64,000 nt of DNA from Streptomyces sp. NBC_01317 (GCF_035961655.1 NZ_CP108393.1:1860001-1924000), one strand, 5' to 3'. Positions 16,316 through 25,503 are shown, numbered from the stretch's first letter. Translations and numbers: made by a program. Notes: generated by a model not told the origin, from the letters alone.

Positions 16316-17070
16316 GCCCGCTCTCCCAACAGGTCGGCGAGGTCGTCCACGACGACGCTCGCGCCATGGCTCTTGAGGGCTTCGGCCTGGCCGGTGCGGT
16401 TCACCCCGATGACGAAGCCGAAGCCGCCGGTGCGGCCGGCGTCCATGCCGGCCAGGGCGTCCTCGAAGACGGCCGCGTGTTCCGGGTCGACGCCGAGGGC
16501 GCGGGCGGCGGCGAGGAAGGTGTCGGGTCTGGGCTTGCCCGCGAGGTGCTGCTCGTGGGCGACCCCCGCGTCGATCCGTACCTCGAACAGGTCCTCGATG
16601 CCGGCGCCGATCAGGACGTCACGGCAGTTGGCACTGGAGGAGACGACGGCGCGGTGGATCCCGGCGTCCTTGACGGCCCGTACGAACCGGACCGAGCCCG
16701 GATACGCCTCGACGCCCTTGGTTTTGATGTCCTGGAGGAGGAGGTCGTTCTTCCGCTCGCCGAGGCTGCGGACCGTGTCGCGGTCCGGCGGGTCGTCCGC
16801 GCTCCCCTCCGGCAGTTCGATCCCGCGCGAGGCGAGGAAGGAGCGGACCCCGTCGGCCCTCGGGAGCCCGTCCACGTACTCGTCGTAGTCGGCGACCTTG
16901 TCGAAGGGGCGGTAGCCGGGCCCGTCCCGCCGCTCCAGGAAGCCGTCGAACGTGGTCTTCCAGGCCGTCGCGTGCAGGGCCGCGGTGGGCGTCAGGACGC
17001 CGTCGAGGTCGAAGAGGCACGCCTGGATGTGCGCGGGGATTCCGAGGTCGGGGGATTCTTCTCCGGTCAT
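16312..17070 (-). CDS. HAD hydrolase, beta-phosphoglucomutase-like
   Basis: A 252-residue HAD-superfamily protein. The nucleophile is Asp21 in 'CLFDLDGVLT', with the acid/base Asp23. Motif II is 'AVVSSSANC' and motif IV is 'AAVFEDALAGMDAG'. The cap region begins 'TAALHATAWKTTFDGFL', as in beta-phosphoglucomutases. It should convert beta-glucose-1-phosphate from the coupled GH65 phosphorylase into glucose-6-phosphate. ATG 17070 is used, since an in-frame start 24 bases upstream has no better ribosome site and adds non-conserved residues. The gene is the first of the two-gene unit. Confidence 0.87.
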   Translation of the reverse strand: MTGEESPDLGIPAHIQACLFDLDGVLTPTAALHATAWKTTFDGFLERRDGPGYRPFDKVADYDEYVDGLPRADGVRSFLASRGIELPEGSADDPPDRDTVRSLGERKNDLLLQDIKTKGVEAYPGSVRFVRAVKDAGIHRAVVSSSANCRDVLIGAGIEDLFEVRIDAGVAHEQHLAGKPRPDTFLAAARALGVDPEHAAVFEDALAGMDAGRTGGFGFVIGVNRTGQAEALKSHGASVVVDDLADLLGERA

Positions 17071-17102
17071 GGTCCTGCCCTTCACGCGAATCACACGAAG
17101 CG

Positions 17103-17138
17103 GTCACCAGCCATGTCACCAGCCACGTCACCAGGCAT
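17103..17138. repeat. Three tandem 12-bp repeats at the VOC gene end
   Basis: Three consecutive copies of GTCACCAGsCAy run from 17103 to 17138. On the minus strand each copy reads Trp-stop (TGG TGA), so the terminal codons of the VOC gene have been duplicated twice into the intergenic space. It could be slippage, or a weak spacer element before the HAD gene. Confidence 0.8.
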
Positions 17139-17535
17139 AAATGCGGGTGATGATCTCCTGCCGGGGCACCTCGTCGGGGCCCGGGTGGCTGACCATCACC
17201 GGTACGTCGCTGGGATCACGCCCTTCCACCCAGTCGAACCCCTCGGCGTGCCCCGTGGTGACGTGGGCGTCCCGCTTCCTGAGGACTTCCTCGCAGCGCC
17301 GCAGCTCCTCGGCGTCCGCCGCCGTCCAGATCATGCACTGGAGCCCGATACCGCCGAGCGTGTGAGGAGCGTTGGATCCGAGGGCCCGCAGATAGAGCTG
17401 ACAACCCGACGAACCGTCGACCATCAGGGCCGCCGTGGTGGTCCGCAGGGAGACCTCAAGCCCCAGCAGGTCGCGGTAGAAGCTCGCGGACTCGTCGAGG
17501 TCGAACACGTACAGCACGCAGGACGCCAGCTTCAT
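17128..17535 (-). CDS. VOC (glyoxalase/bleomycin-resistance fold) protein
   Basis: A 135-residue single-domain VOC protein starting 'MKLASCVLYVFDLDESASFYRDLLG', the usual first beta-alpha-beta unit, and ending with 'DPSDVPVMVSHPG'. The fold hosts glyoxalases, dioxygenases and antibiotic-binding proteins. The metal ligand set is not obvious, so no reaction is assigned. ATG 17535 starts the conserved strand, and upstream codons are not family-like. It precedes the HAD/GH65 pair on the same strand, separated by a short tandem repeat, and may or may not share their transcript. Confidence 0.72.
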   Translation of the reverse strand: MKLASCVLYVFDLDESASFYRDLLGLEVSLRTTTAALMVDGSSGCQLYLRALGSNAPHTLGGIGLQCMIWTAADAEELRRCEEVLRKRDAHVTTGHAEGFDWVEGRDPSDVPVMVSHPGPDEVPRQEIITRIYAW

Positions 17536-17658
17536 GAAAACCAACCTACGCCGGGCCCACCGGTCCCGCTCGACCCTTGCGCCCACTTATGCGCCCCTTA
17601 TTCGGTTTCGGCGCGGAAGGAGCAGAATAAGGAGAGGACAGCCCCTTGGAGGCGCACG

Positions 17659-18567
17659 ATGACCCGTACCCGCTCCCGCTACTCGCCGGACCGCGGGCTG
17701 ACCACGCGCATGGTGACGACCATGTTCCTGATCGGTCTGCTCTATGTGGTCCTCGTGGGTGTCCTGATCGCGCTGCTGAAGGGCGCGTGGCCGATCATCC
17801 TGATCGTCGCGGGCGCCCTGTTCATCGCGCAGTTCTGGTTCAGCGACCGCATAGCCGCCTTCGGGATGGGGGCGCACGAGGTCACCCCCGAGGAGGCGCC
17901 CGAGCTGCACGGCGCCATCGACCGGATCTGCGCGCTGGCGGACATGCCGAAGCCCCGGGTGGCCATCTCGCGCAGCGACATCCCGAACGCCTTCGCCACC
18001 GGACGCAGCGAGCGCACGGCGCTGGTGTGCGCCACCACGGGGCTGCTGCGCAGGCTGGAGCCCGAGGAGCTGGAGGGGGTGCTGGCGCACGAGATGTCGC
18101 ACGTGGCGCACCGCGATGTGGCCGTCATGACCATCGCCTCGTTCCTGGGGGTGCTCGCGGGTGTCATCACCCGGATCGCACTGTGGAGCGGGGTGAGCCG
18201 CAGCAGCCGTGACGCGGGCCCGGCCGGTCTGGCGATCATGCTGATCCCGCTGGCCAGCGCGGTGGTGTACGTGCTCGGCTTCCTGCTGACCCGGATGCTG
18301 TCCCGCTACCGCGAGCTGTCCGCGGACCGTACGGCCGCGCTGCTCACCGGCCGTCCCTCGGCCCTCGCGTCCGCCCTCACGAAGGTGAGCGGCTCCATGG
18401 CGCGCATCCCGACGGAGGACCTGCGGAAGGCGGAGCCGTACAACGCGTTCTTCTTCGCTCCCGCGTTCTCCTCGAAGGCCAGCCTGGGGCGGCTTTTCTC
18501 GTCGCACCCGACGCTGGAGCAGCGCCTGGAGCAGCTGGCCCGGATCTCGACCGAACTGGCGCGGTAG
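17659..18567 (+). CDS. htpX: HtpX-type M48 zinc metalloprotease
   Basis: This 302-residue membrane protease has two N-terminal membrane helices (about 20-60), the zinc motif His144-Glu145-Met-Ser-His148, two further helices (about 155-215), and the third ligand Glu in 'SRYRELSADRTAAL'. HtpX degrades damaged or misassembled membrane proteins and is typically stress-induced. ATG 17659 is preceded by GGAGG at 17648-17652. The next gene, pspAB, follows after 65 bases, which is the usual actinobacterial pairing and links the protease to the PspA membrane-stress response. Confidence 0.93.
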   Translation: MTRTRSRYSPDRGLTTRMVTTMFLIGLLYVVLVGVLIALLKGAWPIILIVAGALFIAQFWFSDRIAAFGMGAHEVTPEEAPELHGAIDRICALADMPKPRVAISRSDIPNAFATGRSERTALVCATTGLLRRLEPEELEGVLAHEMSHVAHRDVAVMTIASFLGVLAGVITRIALWSGVSRSSRDAGPAGLAIMLIPLASAVVYVLGFLLTRMLSRYRELSADRTAALLTGRPSALASALTKVSGSMARIPTEDLRKAEPYNAFFFAPAFSSKASLGRLFSSHPTLEQRLEQLARISTELAR

Positions 18568-18632
18568 CTCTCGTTCCCCGGTAGCTCTCGTACCCCCGCC
18601 GTCCGCACCCTTTGCCCGGAGGAGTTGGTCCC

Positions 18633-19250
18633 GTGGGTCTGCTCGACACCATCCTCGGCCGCAGCAAGCCGGTCCGCCCCGATCTCGACCAGCTCTTCGC
18701 CCTCCCCTCCGCCGCGATCACCCTCCAGGCGGGCGCCGGATTCACCCCCACCGGCCTCGGCTCGGTGTGTTTCGCGGGGGTCGAGGGCGGGAGCTTCGCC
18801 CGGGTCAGGGAGGACGTACGGGAGCTGCTGGACGCGGACACCGGGCGGGACGCCGGCCAGGGCGGCCATCCGGTGGAGTTCAGCCAGGACGCGTACGGCT
18901 ACACCTGGCTGCTCGCCCGGCAACCGGCCGACGACCTCGGCGCCCTGGTGAACGACCTCCACGCGGTCAACACGCTGCTCCAGGACGGCGGCTTCGGGCC
19001 GCAGCTGCTCTGTTCGCTGGTCGGCTTCAAGGACGCCGAGCAGCGGCCTCTCGCGCTGGTCTACCTGTACAAGCGCGGCACGTTCTACCCGTTCGCGCCG
19101 CTGCCCGGCGGCTCCGAGAAGCGGGACAGCCAGCGGGAACTCCAGGTCAAGGCCGTGATCGGCGACGACCTGCGGATGGAGTCCGACCTGAGCCGGTGGT
19201 TCCCGGTCTGGGGCGCGCCGGGACTGGCCGTCAGCCCGTCCGGCGAGTGA
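18633..19250 (+). CDS. pspAB: PspA-associated protein PspAB
   Basis: A 205-residue protein that I recognise as the actinobacterial PspAB family, usually encoded next to HtpX and linked to the PspA envelope-stress system. It begins 'MGLLDTILGRSKPVRPDLDQLF' and contains 'SQDAYGYTWLL' and 'VYLYKRGTFYPFAP'. There is no membrane segment. Start GTG 18633 has GGAGGAG at 18618-18624. Its 3' end overlaps a convergent membrane-protein gene by 20 bases. The biochemical role is not established. Confidence 0.85.
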   Translation: MGLLDTILGRSKPVRPDLDQLFALPSAAITLQAGAGFTPTGLGSVCFAGVEGGSFARVREDVRELLDADTGRDAGQGGHPVEFSQDAYGYTWLLARQPADDLGALVNDLHAVNTLLQDGGFGPQLLCSLVGFKDAEQRPLALVYLYKRGTFYPFAPLPGGSEKRDSQRELQVKAVIGDDLRMESDLSRWFPVWGAPGLAVSPSGE

Positions 19251-19632
19251 GGACCAGCGCGGTGTTGCCCAGGGCGGCGTGACGGGGGTGAGCGCGGGCG
19301 CCCGTGTCGGCGGCGGTCAGCGCCCGGTCCAGGAACCTCAGCCGGCTGCGGTTGCGCCGGCGCTCGCAGGTCGCCCAGCTGCCGAAGACGATCCCGAACA
19401 CGAGCATCAGCAGCGCCGTGGACCACAGTCCCTGGAGGGCCCACAGCGCCGGGGGCACCGCGAGGGCGGGGACGAGGACGGCGAAGAGCCAGGGGTGGCT
19501 CTCCAGCCTCTGCCGCCGGTGGGCCACCAGCCGGCGCAGGGCCGCGCGTTCGCGCGGGTCCCCGGGGATCCTGCCGCGCACCAGGTTGCGTTCGGCGTTT
19601 CTGCGGTCCAGCCACCGCTGTGTTCCGTACAC
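19231..19632 (-). CDS. Hypothetical two-helix membrane protein
   Basis: A 133-residue protein with a charged N-terminal half ('RRNAERNLVRGRIPGDPRER'), two membrane helices (about 49-68 and 72-90), then an Arg-rich tail. It resembles small Streptomyces membrane proteins of unknown role, and no family is assigned. GTG 19632 is chosen over GTG 19638 because GGGGAG (19642-19647) lies nine bases upstream of it rather than three. It overlaps pspAB tail-to-tail by 20 bases. Confidence 0.6.
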   Translation of the reverse strand: MYGTQRWLDRRNAERNLVRGRIPGDPRERAALRRLVAHRRQRLESHPWLFAVLVPALAVPPALWALQGLWSTALLMLVFGIVFGSWATCERRRNRSRLRFLDRALTAADTGARAHPRHAALGNTALVLTRRTG

Positions 19633-19874
19633 GTCCACGCACTCCCCTCGGGCACCGGTATGGATCGTGTCCTGCGGGTACCCCCGAAAAGCGCGCGTAG
19701 GCCCGGGTATGGGCCACCGGTTCGCCGGCACGGCGGCGAGGCTTTCGCCAAAGGTCCCGTCGGAGAAGAGGCGCAGGTCCCGGTCGGTGCGGCCCGGGGC
19801 CCCTTGTGCGGTTCCTCACGCTCCGTAAGGGTGGAACCAGAAGTGTTATATGTCCCTCGATCGGACCTACCGTC

Positions 19875-20387
19875 GTGTTCGAACCCACCGGCTCCACCTC
19901 GTGGCGCATCGCGCTGCCGCACAGTGCGGCGGCCGTGCCCATGGCCCGTGCCCTGATCCGTACGGCACTTCTGGATCTGCGCGCCCCGGCCGACAGCGAC
20001 GTGGCGGAACTCCTCACCGCGGAACTGGTCGCCAACGCGGTGAAACACACGGAGGGTGACGGGATCGAACTGGTGGTGGAGCTGCTCCCGACCGGCTGCC
20101 AGGTGGAGGTGCACGACCGCGATCCGGCGCCGCCGTCCGGCCCGTCGCTCCCCTGGCCCCCCGTCGAGCCCGATCCGTGGCCCGACCCGTGGGCGGAGAA
20201 CGGCCGCGGCTTGCTGCTGATCAGCACGCTCAGCTCGGACTGCGGGCACCGCGTCACAGAGCGGGGCAAGGCGGTCTGGTTCACCCTTCCCGTGTACGAG
20301 GAGGTCCAGGTCCACCACGTGTGCGGGCCGCAGCGGACACGGGAGTGCCTGGAGGCGTGCGAGGAACCGTCCTGCTCCGGCCGGTGA
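19875..20387 (+). CDS. ATP-binding regulatory protein, HATPase_c (RsbW-like)
   Basis: A 170-residue protein of the single-domain ATP-binding type that Streptomyces carry in dozens as anti-sigma-like or serine kinases. The N box is 'ELVANAVKHTEG', the G1 box region is 'EVHDRDPAP', and G2 is 'ENGRGLLLIS'. A proline-rich insertion ('PPSGPSLPWPPVEPDP') lengthens the lid. The C-terminus adds a Cys-rich tail ('CGPQRTRECLEACEEPSC') that might bind metal or sense redox, which is unusual. Start GTG 19875 is chosen for family length, with GTG 19806 as an upstream alternative. No partner sigma or STAS gene is adjacent. Confidence 0.78.
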   Translation: MFEPTGSTSWRIALPHSAAAVPMARALIRTALLDLRAPADSDVAELLTAELVANAVKHTEGDGIELVVELLPTGCQVEVHDRDPAPPSGPSLPWPPVEPDPWPDPWAENGRGLLLISTLSSDCGHRVTERGKAVWFTLPVYEEVQVHHVCGPQRTRECLEACEEPSCSGR

Positions 20388-20402
20388 GCCGCGCCGGGTC
20401 GG

Positions 20403-20429
20403 ACGGGTCGCACGGGTCGCACGGGTCGA
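20403..20429. repeat. Three tandem 9-bp repeats (acgggtcgc type)
   Basis: Three head-to-tail copies of acgggtcgc (the last ends in a) occupy the gap between two convergent genes. Just beyond, a roughly 20-base stretch at the end of argF (gacccctgtcaggacg) is repeated imperfectly at 20428-20447 (gaccccgctcaggacg). Confidence 0.8.
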
Positions 20430-20464
20430 CCCCGCTCAGGACGGATCGGACGAGTTGACCCCTG

Positions 20465-21472
20465 TCAGGACGCGTCCGCCAGCGTGGCGACCAGGACCGC
20501 CTTGATCGTGTGCAGCCGGTTCTCCGCCTCGTCGAAGACCACCGAGTGCGCCGACTCGAACACCTCGTCCGTCACCTCCAGCTCGGTGAGCCCGTGCCGC
20601 TCGTGGATCTCCCGCGCGATGGACGTGCCCAGGTCGTGGAAGGCCGGCAGGCAGTGGAGGAACTTCACGTCCGGGTTGCCGGTGGCGCGCAGCACGTCCA
20701 TGGTCACCGCGTACGGGCGCAGGGCCGTGATCCGTACGTCCCACACCTCCTTCGGCTCCCCCATCGACACCCAGACGTCCGTCGCCACGAAGTCCGCGCC
20801 GGGCAGCCCTTCCGTGACGTCCTCGGTGAGGGTGAGCCGGGCCCCGCTGACCTCCGCGGCCTGCCGGGCGACCGTGAGGATCTCGTCGGCCGGCCAGTAC
20901 TCGCGCGGCGCGACGATCCGTACGTCCATCCCCAGCAGCGCGCCGGTGACGAGGTACGAGTTGCCCATGTTGAAGCGGGCGTCGCCGAGGTAGGCGAAGG
21001 CGATCTCGTCCAGGGGCTTGTCGCTGTGCTCCGTCATCGTGAGCACGTCCGCCAGCATCTGGGTGGGGTGCCAGTCGTCGGTGAGACCGTTCAGGACGGG
21101 CACGCCCGCGTGCGCGGCCAGTTCCTCGACCGTCGCCTGGGCGTCCCCGCGGAACTCGATGGCGTCGTACATCCGCCCGAGGACCCGCGCGGTGTCCCTC
21201 GCCGACTCCTTCTGCCCGATGTGGGAGCCGGCCGGGTCAATGTACGTGGTGGAGGCGCCCTGGTCGGCCGCCGCCACCTCGAAGGCGCACCGGGTGCGCG
21301 TCGAGGACTTCTCGAAGATCAGCGCGATGTTCTTCCCGCGCAGGCGCTGGACCTCGGTACCCGCCTTCTTCGCGGCCTTCAGCTCGGCGGCGAGGGCGAC
21401 CAGGCCGCGGAACTCGTCCGCCGTGAAGTCCAGCTCCTTGATGAAGTGGCGGCCTGCGAGGTGTATCGCCAT
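20465..21472 (-). CDS. argF: Ornithine carbamoyltransferase
   Basis: This 335-residue enzyme has the carbamoyl-phosphate loop Ser57-Thr-Arg-Thr-Arg61 in '[13 protein letters not shown]', '[11 protein letters not shown]', and '[10 protein letters not shown]', the OTCase Cys block. It interconverts ornithine plus carbamoyl phosphate with citrulline. Placement after arginine deiminase (arcA) suggests it serves arginine turnover as well as, or instead of, biosynthesis, so arcB would be an equally fair name. ATG 21472 is preceded by AGGAG. A 127-base gap upstream holds a promoter and an ARG-box-like palindrome. Confidence 0.94.
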   Translation of the reverse strand: MAIHLAGRHFIKELDFTADEFRGLVALAAELKAAKKAGTEVQRLRGKNIALIFEKSSTRTRCAFEVAAADQGASTTYIDPAGSHIGQKESARDTARVLGRMYDAIEFRGDAQATVEELAAHAGVPVLNGLTDDWHPTQMLADVLTMTEHSDKPLDEIAFAYLGDARFNMGNSYLVTGALLGMDVRIVAPREYWPADEILTVARQAAEVSGARLTLTEDVTEGLPGADFVATDVWVSMGEPKEVWDVRITALRPYAVTMDVLRATGNPDVKFLHCLPAFHDLGTSIAREIHERHGLTELEVTDEVFESAHSVVFDEAENRLHTIKAVLVATLADAS

Positions 21473-21509
21473 GGGACTGCTCCTGAACGAGAAACGAGAA
21501 GAGGCTGGA

Positions 21510-21539
21510 ACTATATACGAGTGGATGTATTGCTATACA
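21510..21539 (-). promoter_or_regulatory. Candidate argF promoter with ARG-box-like palindrome
   Basis: On the minus strand, TGTATA (21534-21539), an 18-base spacer and TATAGT (21510-21515) form a good promoter for argF. The perfect inverted repeat TGTAT-N4-ATACA (21526-21539) overlaps the -35. AT-rich palindromes of this kind are typical of ArgR/AhrC binding sites. Function is inferred from sequence and position. Confidence 0.55.
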
Positions 21540-21599
21540 GCGGCTTGTTCCGGGCTGTGCCGGACTCGGTGGACGGCGTCGGTGGATGGGCCGATGGCG

Positions 21600-22835
21600 T
21601 CAGCCGACGGCGTCGCGCTGGATCGGGCAGCTCATGCAGCGGGGCCCGCCCCGCCCCCGCCCCAGCTCGCTGCCGCGGATCTCGATCACCTCGATGCCCT
21701 CCCGCCGCAGATGGCTGTTGGTGGTGACGTTGCGCTCGTACGCGACCACCACACCCGGCTCGACGGCGAGCACGTTGCACCCGTCGTCCCACTGCTCGCG
21801 CGCCGCCGCGTGCACGTCCTGGACCGCCGTCAGCACCCGGATCCGGTCCAGTCCCAGCGCCGCCGCGATCGCCCGGTGCATGTGCTCCGGCGGATGGTCG
21901 GTGACCTTGAGTTCGTTGCCGCCGCTGCCCGGTTCGATGGTGTACGAGCGCAGCATGCCGAGGCCCGCGTACTGGGTGAAGGTGTCGGCGTCGACCATCG
22001 TCATCACCGTGTCGAGGTGCATGAACGCCCGGTGCTTGGGCATGTCGAGCGCGACGATCGTGGTGGCGGACCCGGCCGCGAACAGGCCCCGGGCCAGCAT
22101 CTCCACGGCCTGCGGGGTGGTGCGCTCGCTCATCCCGATCAGCACGGCTCCGTGCCCGAGGACCAGGACGTCACCGCCCTCGATCGTGGACGGGTAGTCG
22201 TCCTGCCCCTCCGACCAGTGGTGGAAGGGTCCTGCCGCCGGGTCCGTGAAGAGCGGATGGTGTTTGTAGATCGCCTCGAAGTGCACGGTCTCGCGCTGCC
22301 GGGCCGGCCAGCGCATGGCGTTGATGGAGACGCCGTCGTAGATCCAGGCCGAGGTGTCCCGGGTGAACAGGTGGTTGGGCAGCGGGTCGAGGAGGAAGTC
22401 GTCCGGCTCCATCACATGGAACCGGACCGACGTCGGCTCGGCGTGCCGCTCCAGGAACTCCCGCTTGGTCATCCCGCCGACCAGCGCCTCCACCAGCTCC
22501 GCCGTCGGCAGCCCGTCGAAGACCGCCCTGAGGTGGTCGGTGGCGAGCGGACCGTACTCCTTCTCGTCGAAGACCCGGTCCAGGACGAGCCGCCGGGCGG
22601 GCGGCAGCTCCAGCGACTCGCGCAGCAGGTCCCCGAAGAGGTGCACCTCCACCCCGCGCTCGCGCAGCACCGCCGCGAAACCGTCGTGCTCCTCCTGGGC
22701 CCGGCGGACCCACAGGACGTCGTCGAAGAGCAGCGCGTCCTTGTTGCCGGGGGTCAGGCGCTTCAGCTCCAGATCGGGGCGGTGCAGTATGACGCGGCGC
22801 AGCCGCCCGGTTTCGGAGTCGACGTGGAATCCCAT
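21600..22835 (-). CDS. arcA: Arginine deiminase
   Basis: A 411-residue enzyme hydrolysing arginine to citrulline and ammonia. Family landmarks are '[17 protein letters not shown]' at the N-terminus, '[13 protein letters not shown]', '[21 protein letters not shown]', '[16 protein letters not shown]', and the nucleophile Cys400 in '[13 protein letters not shown]'. ATG 22835 follows a G-rich ribosome site. The longer frame upstream is not family-like. argF lies downstream on the same strand, together forming the first two steps of the ADI route. No carbamate kinase gene is seen in the window. Confidence 0.94.
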   Translation of the reverse strand: MGFHVDSETGRLRRVILHRPDLELKRLTPGNKDALLFDDVLWVRRAQEEHDGFAAVLRERGVEVHLFGDLLRESLELPPARRLVLDRVFDEKEYGPLATDHLRAVFDGLPTAELVEALVGGMTKREFLERHAEPTSVRFHVMEPDDFLLDPLPNHLFTRDTSAWIYDGVSINAMRWPARQRETVHFEAIYKHHPLFTDPAAGPFHHWSEGQDDYPSTIEGGDVLVLGHGAVLIGMSERTTPQAVEMLARGLFAAGSATTIVALDMPKHRAFMHLDTVMTMVDADTFTQYAGLGMLRSYTIEPGSGGNELKVTDHPPEHMHRAIAAALGLDRIRVLTAVQDVHAAAREQWDDGCNVLAVEPGVVVAYERNVTTNSHLRREGIEVIEIRGSELGRGRGGPRCMSCPIQRDAVG

Positions 22836-22938
22836 GTCCCCATCCTCACCGCACGACGCGCCGTTCACGCGAAGAACGCACCACCGTCCGCCGAATCGCG
22901 GGCCATGTCACAGTGTCGGCCGTGTCACCCCGGCCGTG

Positions 22939-25503
22939 TCACAGCCGCGGGTCCACCGGTTCCGACTCCAGCGCCAGTACGGCGAAGACCGCTTCGTGGA
23001 CGCGCCACAGCGGCTCTCCCCCGGCGAGCCGCTCCAGGGCCTCCAGGCCGAGGGCGTACTCCCGCAGCGCCAGCGACCGCTTGTGGCCGAGGAACCGGTT
23101 CCGCAGCCGGGCCAGGTTCTCCGGCCGGGTGTACTCGGGTCCGTAGATGATCCGCAGGTACTCCCGGCCGCGCACCTTGATGCCCGGCTGGACGAGCCGT
23201 CCCTTGTCGTCCCTGGCGAGGGCTTGGAGCGGCTTGACGACCATGCCCTCGCCGCCGCGTTCTGTCATCTCCAGCCACCAGTCGGTGCCCGAGCGGACCG
23301 ATTCGTCGTCACCCGTGTCCACGATCAGCCGCCGGGTGACCTGGAGCAGACCCGTCGGGTCGTGCTCCACCAGCCGGTCCAGCCAGGCGAGCTGCTGGTC
23401 GTGCGGGACGTCGGCGAGGCTGCGGCCCCGTACCGCGAGCAGTTGGAACGGCGCGAGCCGCGCGCCGTCCAGGCCGTCCGTGGTCCAGCAGTAGCGGCGG
23501 TACGCCTCCGTGAACGCGGTCGCGTCGACGGCCCGTTCGCGCTGGGCCGCCAGCAGTCCCGCCGCGTCGACGCCCCGGGCCACGGCGGCCTCCAGCGCCT
23601 GGGTGACCGCCGGGAAGGCGGCGCCGGCGGCGGCGCCCACCGCCGCGTACTGGGTACGGAGCAGTCCCGTGGCCTTGAGCGACCACGGCATCAGCTCGGC
23701 GTCCAGCAGCAGCCAGTCCGTGTCGAGTTCCTGCCAGAGCCCGGCGGCGGTGACGGCGGTACGCAGCCGCTCCAGGACCTCCTCGGTGACGGCGGGGTCG
23801 TCGAAGAAGGGCCGTCCGGTACGGGTGTGGAGCGCGCCGGTCGGTCCGCGCACGCCGAAGCGCGCCTCGGCGTCCGCCGCGTCACGGCAGACCAGGGCGA
23901 CCGCGCGGGAGCCCATGTGCTTCTCCTCGCACACGACGCGGGTGACCCCGTCGGAGCGGTACTGCGCGAACGCCTCGGCCGGGTGTTCCAGGTACCCCTC
24001 CTCGTCCGACGTCGCGGTGGGCGACATCGTGGGCGGGAGGTAGCCGAGCAGGCGGGGGTCGACGGCGAAGCGGCTCATGACCTCCAGGGCCGCCGCCGCG
24101 TTCTCCTCCCGTACCGCGAGCCGCCCCATGAGGCGCGTCTCCACGATCCGCTTGCCGTGCACGTCGGCGAGGTCGAGCGGCCGGCCCTCCCTGCCGCCCG
24201 GCGCCTCGGCGACCAGCGGCTTGGCCGGTTCGTACCAGACCCGCTCGGCCGGTACGTCGACCAGTTCGCGCTCGGGCCAGCGCAGGGCGGTCATCCTGCC
24301 GCCGAAGACCGCGCCCGTGTCGAGGCAGATGGTGTTGTTGATCCACGAGGTGTTCGGCACGGGGGTGTGGCCGTAGACGACGGCCGCCCGGCCCCGGTAG
24401 TCCTCGGCCCAGGGGTAGCGCACGGGCAGGCCGAACTCGTCGGTCTCGCCGGTCGTGTCGCCGTACAGCGCGTGCGAGCGCACCCGGCCCGAGGTGCGGC
24501 CGTGGTACTTCTCGGGCAGGCCCGCGTGGCAGACGACCAGCTTGCCGCCGTCCAGGACGTAGTGGCTGACCAGGCCGTCGATGAACTGCCGCACCTCGGC
24601 GCGGAACGTGTCGTCCTCCCGCTCCAGCTGCTCGATCGTCTCGGCGAGTCCATGGGTGTGCCGGACGTTGCGTCCCTTGAGCCAGCGGCCGAGCTTGTTC
24701 TCGTGGTTGCCGGGGACGCAGAGCGCGTCGCCGGACGCGACCATGCCCATCACGCGGCGCAGCACGCCGGGGCTGTCGGGGCCGCGGTCGACAAGGTCGC
24801 CGACGAAGACGGCCGTACGCCCTTCAGGGTGGTGGCCTTCCACGTAACCGAGGGTGGTGAGCAGGGTGTCCAGCTCGGAGCGGCAGCCGTGGATGTCACC
24901 GATGATGTCGAAGGGGCCCGTGAGGTGCCTGAGGTCGTTGTAACGGCGTTCGAGGACCACCTCGGCGTCCGCCACCTCCTCCTCGCCGCGCAGGTGGTGC
25001 ACCTTGCGGAAGCCCTCGCGTTCGAGGCCGCGCAGCGAGCGGCGGAGTTCGCTCCGGTGCCGCTTGATCACATGGCGGGGCATCCCGGCGCGGTCGGGAC
25101 GGTCGGCGTTGCGCGCCGCGCAGACCTCTTCGGGCAGGTCGAGGACGATGGCGATGGGCAGCACGTCGTGCTCCCTGGCGATCCGTACGAGCTGGCGGCG
25201 GCTCTCCTGCTGGACGTTGGTGGCGTCCACGACGGTGAGCCGGCCGGCCGCGAGCCGCTTGCCGACGATGTAGTGCAGGACGTCGAAGGCGTCGCGGCTG
25301 GCGCTCTGGTCGTTCTCGTCGTCGGCGACCAGTCCGCGGCAGAAGTCGGAGGAGATGACCTCGGTGGGCTTGAAGTGGCGGGCGGCGAAGGTGGACTTGC
25401 CGGAGCCGGTGGCGCCGATGAGGACGACGAGGGAGAGGTCGGTCACCGGGAGGGCCCGCCGGGCGTCGGTGGTGGCGGCGCGGTCGGTCGTGGTGCCGCT
25501 CAT
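22939..25503 (-). CDS. pnkp: Bacterial polynucleotide kinase-phosphatase-ligase (RNA repair Pnkp)
   Basis: An 854-residue three-domain RNA-repair enzyme. (1) 5'-OH kinase: P-loop 'GATGSGKSTF' at 30-38. (2) Binuclear metallophosphatase: 'GDIHGC' near 202, 'FVGDLVDRGPDS', 'PGNHENKL' and 'VCHAGLP'. (3) Ligase adenylyltransferase: nucleophile Lys528 in 'CEEKHMGSRAV' and late motif 'GGEGMVVKP'. Pnkp heals broken RNA ends and, with Hen1, seals them with a 2'-O-methyl mark against repeated ribotoxin cleavage. Its ATG overlaps the Hen1 stop by four bases, showing coupled expression. The sequence does not show which toxin is countered. Confidence 0.95.
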   Translation of the reverse strand: MSGTTTDRAATTDARRALPVTDLSLVVLIGATGSGKSTFAARHFKPTEVISSDFCRGLVADDENDQSASRDAFDVLHYIVGKRLAAGRLTVVDATNVQQESRRQLVRIAREHDVLPIAIVLDLPEEVCAARNADRPDRAGMPRHVIKRHRSELRRSLRGLEREGFRKVHHLRGEEEVADAEVVLERRYNDLRHLTGPFDIIGDIHGCRSELDTLLTTLGYVEGHHPEGRTAVFVGDLVDRGPDSPGVLRRVMGMVASGDALCVPGNHENKLGRWLKGRNVRHTHGLAETIEQLEREDDTFRAEVRQFIDGLVSHYVLDGGKLVVCHAGLPEKYHGRTSGRVRSHALYGDTTGETDEFGLPVRYPWAEDYRGRAAVVYGHTPVPNTSWINNTICLDTGAVFGGRMTALRWPERELVDVPAERVWYEPAKPLVAEAPGGREGRPLDLADVHGKRIVETRLMGRLAVREENAAAALEVMSRFAVDPRLLGYLPPTMSPTATSDEEGYLEHPAEAFAQYRSDGVTRVVCEEKHMGSRAVALVCRDAADAEARFGVRGPTGALHTRTGRPFFDDPAVTEEVLERLRTAVTAAGLWQELDTDWLLLDAELMPWSLKATGLLRTQYAAVGAAAGAAFPAVTQALEAAVARGVDAAGLLAAQRERAVDATAFTEAYRRYCWTTDGLDGARLAPFQLLAVRGRSLADVPHDQQLAWLDRLVEHDPTGLLQVTRRLIVDTGDDESVRSGTDWWLEMTERGGEGMVVKPLQALARDDKGRLVQPGIKVRGREYLRIIYGPEYTRPENLARLRNRFLGHKRSLALREYALGLEALERLAGGEPLWRVHEAVFAVLALESEPVDPRL

